This document shows positions 12,412-20,025 of a stretch of DNA of 42,786 nt, piece by piece. This stretch comes from a virus. Position numbers and translations under genes: made by a program. The DNA lies in the IMG/VR virus record IMGVR_UViG_3300031963_000314, positions 1 through 42,786 of that record; one strand, given 5' to 3'. The notes under the pieces are model-generated. The model was not told where the DNA came from. It made no database searches and worked only from the letters and a program-made list of their open reading frames with translations. Within the stretch, counting starts at the first letter, position 1. Each line of letters starts with the position of its first letter.

Positions 12412-13380
12412 ATGTCAGTAGACTCGAGCGGCAAGCAAGCCGTTGATTTTGTATGGGGAAACGTCCCTATGCAGCCGAACGATGACCGTGCGGCAACCAT
12501 TTCAAACATCGGTGGTAGCACCGGTGACTATGGATGGTCAGCAACTACCCAGGTAGCCAGCGTCCGTCTAGACCCAGCCCTTGACAACCACGCCAACGTA
12601 GAGGCTGGATGGTCAGGTTACCCAAGCTTTGTGGCTGGAGCAGGTAACTACATTGTTACTGCGGCTTCAGGTAACGGAACCACTGTTACCTACCAGTCAC
12701 AGAACTTCTTGGCACCAGGTACTGTTGTAAACATCACCGGCCTAACCGCCTCAGCATACAACCTATCAGGTGTAACTGTTGCTACTTCTAAGTTCGGTAA
12801 CTTCACCGTTACTAACTCAGCTAACGCAGGTGAAATCACCGGCCAGCGTGGCAAGGTAGAAAGCACCACTGCTCTAAGTGCAGCTGACGGTGTCGGCCTT
12901 GGTTACATCATCGTACCTAGCGTTGTAGGTGCAACCACTGCTGTTGCTCTTGACGCCCTACGTGACGCTGGTTACGAAGCAGCTAACATCACCACTGCCT
13001 CTGCAACAGCTAACGCTAAGAAGGATGTAACTCGCTTCAACGCCACCTCGGCTACTGTAGCGGTTGTTTACACCACCTCAGCAAGCACTGCTTACCCAGT
13101 CGGTACCAAGATTACCTTGGCCGCAGGTACCGCAGCAGGCAGCAGCCCAGTTAACCTTCCTGCATACGCACTTGGTACTTGGACTGTAACCGCTGCTGCA
13201 TCAGGTAACATCACCATTGCTGGTACTGGATTCACCGTAGCAGACACTACCGGAATCAACGAGACCGGAAACGTATTTGGTGTTGCTGGAACTATCAAGA
13301 CCCAGTCAACTGCTGCTAACGCTGCAAGCATTGCGACTGACGCAACTATCACCATCACCCCATACGCTGCTGCAAGCTAG
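12412..13380 (+). CDS. virion-type beta-rich protein with PASTA-like domain
   Basis: A 322-residue Thr/Ala/Val-rich protein starting MSVDSSGKQAVDFVWGNVPM; this start is preferred over an ORF extension that begins in the promoter area. Two related beta modules (about residues 78-150 and 250-320, e.g. LAPGTVVNITGLTASAYNLS) flank a PASTA-like segment at about 168-230 (IIVPSVVGATTAVALDALRD). PASTA domains bind muropeptides or cell wall in bacterial kinases and penicillin-binding proteins. With no signal peptide, a surface-exposed virion protein (head decoration or tail-associated) is the best guess. The gene is isolated between an upstream gap and a terminator, suggesting strong separate expression. 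Confidence 0.7.
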   Translation: MSVDSSGKQAVDFVWGNVPMQPNDDRAATISNIGGSTGDYGWSATTQVASVRLDPALDNHANVEAGWSGYPSFVAGAGNYIVTAASGNGTTVTYQSQNFLAPGTVVNITGLTASAYNLSGVTVATSKFGNFTVTNSANAGEITGQRGKVESTTALSAADGVGLGYIIVPSVVGATTAVALDALRDAGYEAANITTASATANAKKDVTRFNATSATVAVVYTTSASTAYPVGTKITLAAGTAAGSSPVNLPAYALGTWTVTAAASGNITIAGTGFTVADTTGINETGNVFGVAGTIKTQSTAANAASIATDATITITPYAAAS

Positions 13381-13395
13381 TAGCCCCAAAGAAGG

Positions 13396-13425
13396 ACCCC
13401 AGCCAATCGGCTGGGGTTTTTCTTT
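13396..13425 (+). terminator. intrinsic terminator after the PASTA-like gene
   Basis: ACCCCAGCC (13396-13404) pairs with GGCTGGGGT (13409-13417) around a four-base loop and is followed by TTTTTCTTTT. It is a textbook rho-independent terminator for the plus strand. Confidence 0.9.
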
Positions 13426-13464
13426 TGCCAAGTTTATTTAGTTAAAAGCTAATAAAATCTAAAC

Positions 13465-14112
13465 ATGAGTGAAAACATTGAAGGCGCAGCCGCCAAAAGA
13501 GCTGCTAGTGGTGCAGGCCGTTCGTCGGGTACATTTGCAGGACTTGTAGGCTACCTGCTTGGTCGTGGCAGGAGAGGTGGTAAGGGCAGTAAAAAAAGCG
13601 GCCCACAGACCGCTGCTGACTGGCACAACGAAGAAATCGCTAAGCGTTATGACTTTGGTAGAGAAAACACTAGAACCCTGCGTGACTGGCAGATAGATGA
13701 GTCAAAAGCCAACACCAGCTTTACCCGCGAAGAAGGTGCAAAAAATAATGACTTTATCCGCACCCGTGCATCAAATAAAGACGCAGCTACAATTAGGCGC
13801 GGAGACTGGGCAAGCGCTGCTCGCACCGGAGCTAGGTATTCCGCAGGTGACATAATCATAAATGATGGCGGAGGCTTTTCTGTCTCAGGTCCAAGACAGG
13901 GTTCAGCGCCTCTAAAAACACCTAAGCCGCCCACTGGTAGAGCCGGTTCAGCCAGAGACGCAATTGCTCCGTCTAAGTCTACCGTTCCTAAGGGAAAGCA
14001 GTTTACACCTCCTGCTCCTGCTGCACCCGCTGCCCCTGCTAGAGCTCCTAGAGGGACTTCTAAGCCTGGGGGCGGAAAATCAGCCCTAACCGGGCTTGAC
14101 CAGCCAGTATAA
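13465..14112 (+). CDS. hypothetical protein with Ala/Pro-rich tail
   Basis: A 215-residue protein of unknown function. It has a basic, Gly-rich N-terminal region (YLLGRGRRGGKGSKKSG), a charged helical middle (WHNEEIAKRYDFGRENTRTL) and a low-complexity Pro/Ala tail (PPAPAAPAAPARAPRG). The middle resembles chaperone- or virion-associated helices, but no domain is recognised. Confidence 0.65.
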   Translation: MSENIEGAAAKRAASGAGRSSGTFAGLVGYLLGRGRRGGKGSKKSGPQTAADWHNEEIAKRYDFGRENTRTLRDWQIDESKANTSFTREEGAKNNDFIRTRASNKDAATIRRGDWASAARTGARYSAGDIIINDGGGFSVSGPRQGSAPLKTPKPPTGRAGSARDAIAPSKSTVPKGKQFTPPAPAAPAAPARAPRGTSKPGGGKSALTGLDQPV

Positions 14113-14115
14113 TCC

Positions 14116-14313
14116 ATGCTTCAGCGCAAAGTAGACATTAGACACAAGGGCCCGCTAGCGCGTCGCTCTGGTGTCGTCACTGCGCTGGATAACCAGACTC
14201 AAACTGCACCCACAGGGCGCGGAAGAGAATTTAGAGACGCACTAACTAGGGCGGTAGGCGCAGTACCTGGCGTGCCGTTTGCTGCAAAGGAGTGGGGCTG
14301 GTGGCTTCGTTAA
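14116..14313 (+). CDS. small basic hypothetical protein
   Basis: A 65-residue Arg-rich protein starting MLQRKVDIRHKGPLARRSG, three bases after the previous stop. It ends AAKEWGWWLR and overlaps the start of the next small gene by 13 bases. No family was recognised; kept because of packing and strand. Confidence 0.55.
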   Translation: MLQRKVDIRHKGPLARRSGVVTALDNQTQTAPTGRGREFRDALTRAVGAVPGVPFAAKEWGWWLR

Positions 14314-14459
14314 ACAAAGATTTTAGGAAAGCTATGCCTAAGCCCACTATTATCAAAGACTCACGGTTTGGTATTAGAAAGTTTTATCTAAACCCAAATG
14401 AAAAGCCGTCTATCTTTGTGTACAACAACCCCGGCCGTAACTGGTGGGGAACAAGATAG
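14301..14459 (+). CDS. small basic protein with GTG start
   Basis: A 52-residue ORF starting at GTG, eight bases after AAGGAG. The sequence (SLNKDFRKAMPKPTIIKD, then FVYNNPGRNWWGTR) is basic with conserved-looking aromatic residues. The strong ribosome site is the main support. Function unknown. Confidence 0.6.
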   Translation: MASLNKDFRKAMPKPTIIKDSRFGIRKFYLNPNEKPSIFVYNNPGRNWWGTR

Positions 14460-14487
14460 CCTTTATTTGCTCAGCAAATAGGCTAAT
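14459..14487 (+). other. weak hairpin after the 14301 gene
   Basis: TATTTGC and GCAAATA pair around TCA (about 14464-14480), extendable by GCC/GGC past a bulge. No T-tract follows, so it is at best a weak terminator. Confidence 0.35.
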
Positions 14488-14513
14488 CTATTTAAGTATT
14501 CGAAAGGAATAAC

Positions 14514-14852
14514 ATGGCAACTTTCACTGCTGTCCGCATACTAGGACCTGTTCAGCTTACTACTACAGCCACCAACACCTCATACACCGTTGGTTCTGGG
14601 AAGACCGTTGTAGCTAAGCAAATTATTTTTAACAACACCTCAACGTCTGCCGTTACTTTGCAGGCTTATGTAGTGCCAGTTAGCGGTTCTGCCAGCACTG
14701 CAACCGCTATTATTACTGACCTATCTATTGGCCCTAAGTCACAGGTTATCTGGAGTGCCGACATCCCAATGGTCGCTGGAGAAAAGCTTCAGCTTTCTGC
14801 AGGCACCGGTGCTGTAGTTACTACTGTCGTTAGCGGAATCGAGATTGCATAA
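14514..14852 (+). CDS. small beta-sandwich virion-type protein
   Basis: A 112-residue protein with regular beta-strand patterning (TTTATNTSYTVGSGKTVVAK, then QIIFNNTSTSAVTLQAYVVP). It resembles small phage structural proteins that decorate heads or lie in fibre operons: VGSGKT...IIFNNTS is a recurrent pattern in them, and the GSGKT here is not a P-loop. GAAAGGAA lies before the ATG. The role is inferred from composition and context. Confidence 0.6.
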   Translation: MATFTAVRILGPVQLTTTATNTSYTVGSGKTVVAKQIIFNNTSTSAVTLQAYVVPVSGSASTATAIITDLSIGPKSQVIWSADIPMVAGEKLQLSAGTGAVVTTVVSGIEIA

Positions 14853-14995
14853 TGCCACGTTCAGGTGATATCCAAGTTTACGGCCCTACCGTTCTTCCAA
14901 ACAACGATGATGGTGACCGCAACATTTTTGTCTCTACCGCAGACCCAACATCGGGTCAAGGCCAAGACGGAGATGTCTGGATTAAATACGCGTAG
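14852..14995 (+). CDS. small hypothetical acidic protein
   Basis: A 47-residue ORF whose ATG overlaps the previous TAA. The sequence (MPRSGDIQVYGPTVLPNNDD, ending GQDGDVWIKYA) resembles the short G-D-v-W-i-k-Y endings seen in phage fibre-associated polypeptides. It is probably co-translated with its two neighbours in a virion-surface set. Confidence 0.6.
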   Translation: MPRSGDIQVYGPTVLPNNDDGDRNIFVSTADPTSGQGQDGDVWIKYA

Positions 14996-15004
14996 TAGGT
15001 AGAC

Positions 15005-15769
15005 ATGCCTGACGTATATAGAAATAAAGTTTATGACCTGGGCGCGTGGCGTAACGTCGTTGCCCAGTACGTAAAGGTTTCTGGCTCATGGGTAGCCGTT
15101 ACCGCTATGTATACGAAAGTCAACGGCACTTGGAAGACCTCATACCCATTCCCGCTTTCATCAGATACGACTCTTTCGGCCCTTACTGTAAATGGCTCAG
15201 ATGTGTTATCTACTCTCGCATTTGCTGCGCCTAACGGCACTACCTCAGTAACTCTTGCGGCCACTGCTACTAACCCCGCGTCTACAATCACCGGCCTTGG
15301 TGCTAGGTCAGTTAGCCTTGCAGGTAACCCAAACAACCTAAACGTAGTGGTTACCGCAGAAGACGGCGTTACAACCAGGACTTATACAATTGTGGTTACT
15401 GTAGCGCCGCCTTCAACAGTTACTATCTACTGGGCGTATTGTAGTTCAGGCGGATATGAGCCAACACAAACTGGTAATGCAACTATTAGCGGAACTAACG
15501 ACCCTGTCGTTGCCTGCAACAATAAAAAGGCCGAGCTAGGAAATCCGCCTAACTGGGTCTGCCAAGGTACATCTGCCCCTGCTGCTCCTGGCTGTACACC
15601 CGTTCCGCCAACTCCATGCTGCCAGACATCTTACTCCACATTTGATGGTAGGGTTGGAAACACCTGCTACTACACTTTCTACCAGACAGACCCCTGCGCT
15701 GGGACCACATGCCCTAATGTTCCTTACACTGTAGTGGTACCTTCCAGCGGAAGCTGCCCAGAGTTCTAA
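15005..15769 (+). CDS. adhesin-like protein with cadherin-like beta-sandwich and Cys-rich tail
   Basis: A 254-residue protein. Residues about 8-47 contain two short repeats (YVKVSGSWVAVTAMYTKVNG) of a type seen in tail-tip and fibre proteins. Residues about 52-134 fit the cadherin-like beta-sandwich pattern (TTLSALTVNGSDV, ending TRTYTIVVTV). The last 110 residues are rich in Cys and Pro (CTPVPPTPCCQTSY), perhaps disulfide-stabilised. A receptor-binding or head/tail surface fibre is the best reading. The start lacks a strong ribosome site. Confidence 0.65.
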   Translation: MPDVYRNKVYDLGAWRNVVAQYVKVSGSWVAVTAMYTKVNGTWKTSYPFPLSSDTTLSALTVNGSDVLSTLAFAAPNGTTSVTLAATATNPASTITGLGARSVSLAGNPNNLNVVVTAEDGVTTRTYTIVVTVAPPSTVTIYWAYCSSGGYEPTQTGNATISGTNDPVVACNNKKAELGNPPNWVCQGTSAPAAPGCTPVPPTPCCQTSYSTFDGRVGNTCYYTFYQTDPCAGTTCPNVPYTVVVPSSGSCPEF

Positions 15770-15781
15770 TTCGAGGATAAA

Positions 15782-16147
15782 ATGAGAGCTGTTATTAAAG
15801 TTAAAGTTGGCGATGAGCTCGCTGGCGGAATCTCCGTACCAAACTTTGAAGACTCACCGTGGCTAGCTATCTCTGCGGCCCCGTTGTCTATTGTAGACGT
15901 CACGTCCCTGCCAGTCGTTCCAGCAGAGGGAAGCGCATGGGACGGAGAACGCTTTGACACGCCATCCACTAGAGCACCATTAGCCGGGCACATTAGTCTC
16001 GCTTTTATCGTAGAGGGTAAATGCGCACACGTAATGCCTCTAAGCCCGACGTTTAATCCAGCATTAATTGCGGCGTTCCGAAGCGGCGCTACATTTGAAG
16101 TGGTGCTAGACCCACCTGCGGACTTTACTTATGACCCAGAGCAGTGA
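15782..16147 (+). CDS. hypothetical protein
   Basis: A 121-residue protein of unknown function with an alternating beta pattern and an acidic tail (FEVVLDPPADFTYDPEQ). GAGGATAAA precedes the ATG. It overlaps the next gene by 17 bases. Context suggests an accessory of the surface protein set upstream. Confidence 0.6.
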   Translation: MRAVIKVKVGDELAGGISVPNFEDSPWLAISAAPLSIVDVTSLPVVPAEGSAWDGERFDTPSTRAPLAGHISLAFIVEGKCAHVMPLSPTFNPALIAAFRSGATFEVVLDPPADFTYDPEQ

Positions 16148-16391
16148 CTGGGAAAAGTTTAAACAGGACTCTCAAGGCTACGCAGAAAGCATTGCTAAAT
16201 CTGCCAGACCGTGGGACTTTTTAAACCCTAACACCGAATACGCAAGTAAAGAAGAAGCATCTAGTAGGCTAGACATTTGCAAGTCTTGCCCGTTTCTTAT
16301 TAAGGCCACTGTTCAGTGCAAAAAGTGCGGCTGCTTTATGAAAGCAAAAACTAAGTTAAAGCAAGCAACCTGCCCAGAAGGCCACTGGTAG
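16131..16391 (+). CDS. DUF6171-like small zinc protein
   Basis: An 86-residue protein whose C-terminal half has LDICKSCPF, CKKCGCFMKAKTKL and a final CPEGHW. This Cys pattern matches my recollection of DUF6171, a phage protein family with one or two zinc sites. The N-terminus is charged and helical. The family's function is not known to me. Confidence 0.75.
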   Translation: MTQSSDWEKFKQDSQGYAESIAKSARPWDFLNPNTEYASKEEASSRLDICKSCPFLIKATVQCKKCGCFMKAKTKLKQATCPEGHW

Positions 16392-16455
16392 TTAGTCATT
16401 ACATATCTACAAATTTCTGTAACACTGTTATAGACGTTTAGTTTTTGGAGTTGTG

Positions 16456-16725
16456 ATGACTATTGCCGAGCTAGCCACTACGCTTGCTGGATTTGCCGCC
16501 TTTCTAACCTTTATCGCCGCAATTATTTCCTGGGTGTTTAGGCGGTACATGAACAGCGTTCTATCTCAACTAACTAAAGAATATCTCTCAGAATTGAAGC
16601 CAAACTCAGGCTCTTCGATGAGGGATGAAGTCAAAGCTATACGTTCCGACCTTACTGACCTCAAAGTTGATTTGGCAAGTCTAGAAGGAAAGTTCGACCA
16701 GCACATTAAAGAAACATCTTTTTGA
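16456..16725 (+). CDS. single-span membrane protein with coiled coil
   Basis: An 89-residue protein with one hydrophobic helix at about residues 7-27 (LAGFAAFLTFIAAIISWVF) followed by RR and a coiled-coil-like charged region (RDEVKAIRSDLTDLKVDLAS). The ATG at 16456 is favoured over the adjacent GTG because GGAG is five bases before it. This layout fits some actinophage holins or spanin-like membrane accessories, but no endolysin is next to it, so the role is unproven. Confidence 0.65.
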   Translation: MTIAELATTLAGFAAFLTFIAAIISWVFRRYMNSVLSQLTKEYLSELKPNSGSSMRDEVKAIRSDLTDLKVDLASLEGKFDQHIKETSF

Positions 16726-16758
16726 TAAATACCTGAGCCACTGATTTAAGGAGAAAAT

Positions 16759-16965
16759 ATGAAATGCGACAACTGCGAAGCTCTAGCGGCTTACAAGCAC
16801 GACCCAAAGATTGCTAACGTAGCCTTCTTTTGCGCACCGCATCTACCTGTTAATTTGCGTTCGGCAGCGGATAACTACCTGATTGTAGAGACCCCAGCGC
16901 CTACGACTTCTAAGAAGAAGTCAACCTCAGCTCCTGCAGCAGAAGAGACTGCGTCAGACGAATAA
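16759..16965 (+). CDS. small zinc-binding protein
   Basis: A 68-residue protein starting MKCDNCEALAAYKHD, with a second pair FFCAPHLP. CxxC plus CxxH about 20 residues later is a standard zinc-knuckle arrangement and recurs in small phage proteins. The tail is Lys/Ser/Thr/Ala low complexity. AAGGAG is at ideal spacing. The stop overlaps the next start. Confidence 0.7.
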   Translation: MKCDNCEALAAYKHDPKIANVAFFCAPHLPVNLRSAADNYLIVETPAPTTSKKKSTSAPAAEETASDE

Positions 16966-17315
16966 TGAGAATTATTCGCGTGCAGGCAGTGCAGGCACAC
17001 GCTGTGCCAAAAACCGCCCATGCGCCTAGAGGACCGTTTCCGCCGGAGCTGCGCGGATTCAATCCAAAAGCGGGTGAGCTAAGTGTCGATGGCGCAGACA
17101 TGGATGACCTTGAAGAATTTGGCGATGACGCCCACCCTTCCGCACAGCCAGAGATTATTACTGACTATGCCCCTGAGCAGAACGAAGACGGTTGGGGATT
17201 TGAGCTTGGAGCTACTGCTCAAAATAATTTTAAACCAGAGAAAAGATACCGCTGTCGTTATTGCCGTACACTAGTCTTAGAGAATCAACTTGACTACCAC
17301 GATTGTGAGGACTAA
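16965..17315 (+). CDS. hypothetical protein with C-terminal zinc-finger motif
   Basis: A 116-residue protein whose last 25 residues (YRCRYCRTLVLENQLDYHDC) form a C2H2/C2HC-like finger. The rest is Pro/Asp/Glu-rich and probably flexible. The ATG overlaps the previous TAA and the stop overlaps the next start, so three genes are chained by TAATG. Confidence 0.65.
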   Translation: MRIIRVQAVQAHAVPKTAHAPRGPFPPELRGFNPKAGELSVDGADMDDLEEFGDDAHPSAQPEIITDYAPEQNEDGWGFELGATAQNNFKPEKRYRCRYCRTLVLENQLDYHDCED

Positions 17316-17779
17316 TGGACCCGTTTTTTTATCTAGGTTTGCGCCAGGGCGGTAAGAAGAAAAGCACCCCTGTTCAAGAAACAGACGAGGCCGCCTCTGA
17401 ACTTATCAAGGGCGAGGGACAGGATGAGGACGACCCCGATTTTGAGGTTCAAGACTCTGCTGTATCTGCAACTACCTCTAGCAACCCTAGTCGGCCTAGA
17501 ACCCTAAGCGCAGGGTACGACAGTAAAAATCAGGTCATGACGGTTTTATTTCGTGACGGCCAGTGGTGGGAGTATCGAGGCGTTTCGCCGAGCATTTGGC
17601 GAGGCTTTAAATTTGCTGATTCTAAGGGCAAGTATCTTCGCTCATCTGGGCTAGATAGCTGGGGCGATATGGGCCCGGCTAACGTGTCTGCGATGCCTAG
17701 ACACCGACGCGTACAGCTTAACCAATTGACTAACTGGGCTCAGAACATGTATCCTAATGAGAGGCCTTACGAAGGATAG
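17315..17779 (+). CDS. KTSC-domain protein
   Basis: A 154-residue protein. Residues about 66-115 match the KTSC domain: AGYDSKNQVMTVLFRDGQWW, EYRGVSPSIWRGFKFA and DSKGKYLRSSGL. KTSC domains are short beta-rich modules found alone in phages and at the ends of lysyl-tRNA synthetases; their role is unclear. The N-terminal 60 residues are acidic and disordered-looking. Confidence 0.75.
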   Translation: MDPFFYLGLRQGGKKKSTPVQETDEAASELIKGEGQDEDDPDFEVQDSAVSATTSSNPSRPRTLSAGYDSKNQVMTVLFRDGQWWEYRGVSPSIWRGFKFADSKGKYLRSSGLDSWGDMGPANVSAMPRHRRVQLNQLTNWAQNMYPNERPYEG

Positions 17780-17781
17780 TA

Positions 17782-18078
17782 ATGAAATCAATCGGACCAC
17801 TATACGTTGACACAATAAAACTTAAACACCCAACTCTCCCACTATTTGAGTGGGGCTGGTCACAGGAGACTGAGCACCCATACAGAGAAAGCAAAGTCTG
17901 TGCGGTATTCTGGATTCCGTTTGTGCCACGAGGTTACGCACTTGGCATCTGGGGTGACTCAGTTAGAGAAGAACAGGCGCTTCGCAAAGTCGTCAAATTC
18001 GGGCGCAATAACCCAAATGACATCCCTGTAAACGACATACGTCGGTACGTCCCTATCGACAGAGAAGAGGGTTGGTAA
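17782..18078 (+). CDS. hypothetical protein
   Basis: A 98-residue protein of unknown function, rich in aromatic residues (LPLFEWGWSQETEHPYRESK, then VCAVFWIPFVPRGYALGIWG), possibly a compact beta-fold. It starts three bases after the previous stop and ends overlapping the next start. No family was recognised. Confidence 0.65.
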   Translation: MKSIGPLYVDTIKLKHPTLPLFEWGWSQETEHPYRESKVCAVFWIPFVPRGYALGIWGDSVREEQALRKVVKFGRNNPNDIPVNDIRRYVPIDREEGW

Positions 18079-18326
18079 TGCCCTGGTTTAAAAAGAAAAC
18101 TAAGTGGGACAAGCCCTTCTCTGAGAAGATTGCTAAGAGGGTTTCTAGGATACCTACCGGTGAGCTTTCTGTTTGGGCAGACCAGACTATATACGAGGTT
18201 GGCAGACTCCTTAGCCAATACGAACGTAGTCGCTCAATAGAAAATATGACCGAGCTTGCTGAAGGCGCAGAGGCGCTCCACGCAGTAGTTCATGAGTTAA
18301 ATAAGAGAATGAACAGCACTCTATAG
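18078..18326 (+). CDS. small hypothetical helical protein
   Basis: An 82-residue basic/amphipathic protein starting MPWFKKKTKWDKPFSEKIAK. It then looks all-helical (LLSQYERSRSIENMTELAEG). The ATG overlaps the previous TAA. Its size and position just before the terminase would fit a small terminase subunit, but no helix-turn-helix is visible, so this is only a suggestion. Confidence 0.6.
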   Translation: MPWFKKKTKWDKPFSEKIAKRVSRIPTGELSVWADQTIYEVGRLLSQYERSRSIENMTELAEGAEALHAVVHELNKRMNSTL

Positions 18327-18390
18327 ATTTTAATATTTTTATGTGTTATCATTCTTTAGCCAACCTATTTCTCTCCCGTGTGGCACTTGG

Positions 18391-18428
18391 TAACCCTGAG
18401 TCGTCTCGGCTCAGGGTTATTTAGTTTT
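18391..18428 (+). terminator. intrinsic terminator before the terminase gene
   Basis: TAACCCTGAG (18391-18400) pairs perfectly with CTCAGGGTTA (18410-18419), followed by TTTAGTTTT. It ends the 14.5-18.3 kb unit and separates it from the packaging genes. Confidence 0.85.
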
Positions 18429-18438
18429 AAGGTATTAG

Positions 18439-20025
18439 ATGAGCACAGTAGAAGATTTTTACGACGAAGACGACGAACTAGAGCTAGAAGACCAACTCGA
18501 GCCTGAATATGAGGAAGAGTATGATGACGGCCTAGATGAGCTGTCACGCGAGTTCGTAAACACGCTAATAGATAAAATAATGATTTTTATCAAGGCGCTT
18601 GTTGGCCACGACCTGAGGACCTATCAGAAGCCTCTGGCTCGCCGCATTATTGAGTCTGTGGTTATTAACGAGGGTGAGGAAATCACCGCCCTGGCATCAC
18701 GTCAGTCAGGTAAGTCCGAGACTGTTGCCGATACCGTAGCCGCTCTTATGGTAATCCTTCCTAGACTTGCCCGTATGTATCCTGACCTTCTAGGCAGGTT
18801 TAAAGACGGCTTTAGGGTAGGTCTATTTGCCCCTGTAGAGGGCCAGGCTGAAACGTTGTTTAGCCGTGTTATTTCGCGCCTTACCAGCGAGCACGCACTT
18901 GCTGTGTTGGGCGACCCTGAGATTGATGATGAGGCTAAGAAAGTCTCTGGCGTTACTAAGCAGGTAAGGCTTACTAACTCTGGCTCATCCGTAATGATGA
19001 TGACCGCTAACCCTAGAGCAAAGATTGAGTCTAAGACCTTTGACCTTATCGTTATCGATGAGTGCCAGGAAGCGGATGACTTTATCGTGGCCAAATCTAT
19101 CGGCCCGATGCTTGCGTCTACAAACGGTACCATGGTTAAGACCGGCACCCCCACTACGCACAAGAATAACTTTTATCGCGCTATCCAGCTAAATAAGCGC
19201 CGACAGACAGGACGAGGCTCTCGACAGAACCACTTCCAGTGGGACTGGCGTGATGTGTCTAAGACGAGCCCAGAGTACGCAAAGTTTATTAAAAAAGAGA
19301 TGCTCAGAATTGGAGAAGACTCAGATGAATTTCAAATGTCGTACAGCTGCAAGTGGCTCCTCGAAAGAGGAATGTTCGTCACCTCAACGACGATGGATGA
19401 CCTCGGAGACACTTCTCAAGAGGTGGTTAAGGCATGGCACAGGACCCCAGTCGTTGTGGGTATTGACCCGGCACGCAAGATGGACTCGACAGTCGTCACG
19501 GTTGTATGGGTGGATTGGGACAGACCTGATGAGTACGGGTTCTTCGACCACCGAATCCTCAACTGGCTGGAAATCCAAGGAGACGACTGGGAAGACCAAT
19601 ACTTCCAAATAGTTAACTTCCTGGAGAACTACGATGTCCTAGCAGTGGGGGTAGACGCTAACGGTGTCGGAGATGCCGTAGCCCAGCGCCTTCGTTTGCT
19701 ACTGCCTAGGGCTGAGGTTCACTCTATTGGCTCTAGCCAGCAGGAACAGTCCAAGAGATGGAAGCATCTAAAAACCCTAATTGAACGCCGGTTAGTGGGG
19801 TGGCCTGCACACGCTAAGACCCGCCGATTGAGAAGCTGGAAGCGGTTCTATCAGCAGATGACTGACCTAGAGGTTAAGTTCCAGGGCCCTAACTTCCTTG
19901 CTCACGCCCCTGAAGAAGCACACGCACACGACGATTATGCCGACTCTCTAGCGATTGCCTGCTCACTAACTATGGACTTGACCATGCCATCGGTAGAAGT
20001 CACCACAAGCCCATTTTTTAGATAA
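18439..20025 (+). CDS. terminase large subunit
   Basis: A 528-residue DNA-packaging ATPase-nuclease. The ATPase Walker A is SRQSGKSE (residues 88-95, the R-x-x-GKS form seen in phage terminases) and Walker B with the catalytic acid is LIVIDECQ (203-210). The C-terminal RNase-H-like nuclease has acidic residues at D343 (VGIDPARKMDSTVV), D406 (VGVDANGVGD) and around 498-502 (AHDDYADSLAIA). The enzyme translocates DNA into the prohead through the portal and cuts the concatemer. The N-terminal 35 residues are unusually acidic. Length is normal for the family. Confidence 0.95.
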   Translation: MSTVEDFYDEDDELELEDQLEPEYEEEYDDGLDELSREFVNTLIDKIMIFIKALVGHDLRTYQKPLARRIIESVVINEGEEITALASRQSGKSETVADTVAALMVILPRLARMYPDLLGRFKDGFRVGLFAPVEGQAETLFSRVISRLTSEHALAVLGDPEIDDEAKKVSGVTKQVRLTNSGSSVMMMTANPRAKIESKTFDLIVIDECQEADDFIVAKSIGPMLASTNGTMVKTGTPTTHKNNFYRAIQLNKRRQTGRGSRQNHFQWDWRDVSKTSPEYAKFIKKEMLRIGEDSDEFQMSYSCKWLLERGMFVTSTTMDDLGDTSQEVVKAWHRTPVVVGIDPARKMDSTVVTVVWVDWDRPDEYGFFDHRILNWLEIQGDDWEDQYFQIVNFLENYDVLAVGVDANGVGDAVAQRLRLLLPRAEVHSIGSSQQEQSKRWKHLKTLIERRLVGWPAHAKTRRLRSWKRFYQQMTDLEVKFQGPNFLAHAPEEAHAHDDYADSLAIACSLTMDLTMPSVEVTTSPFFR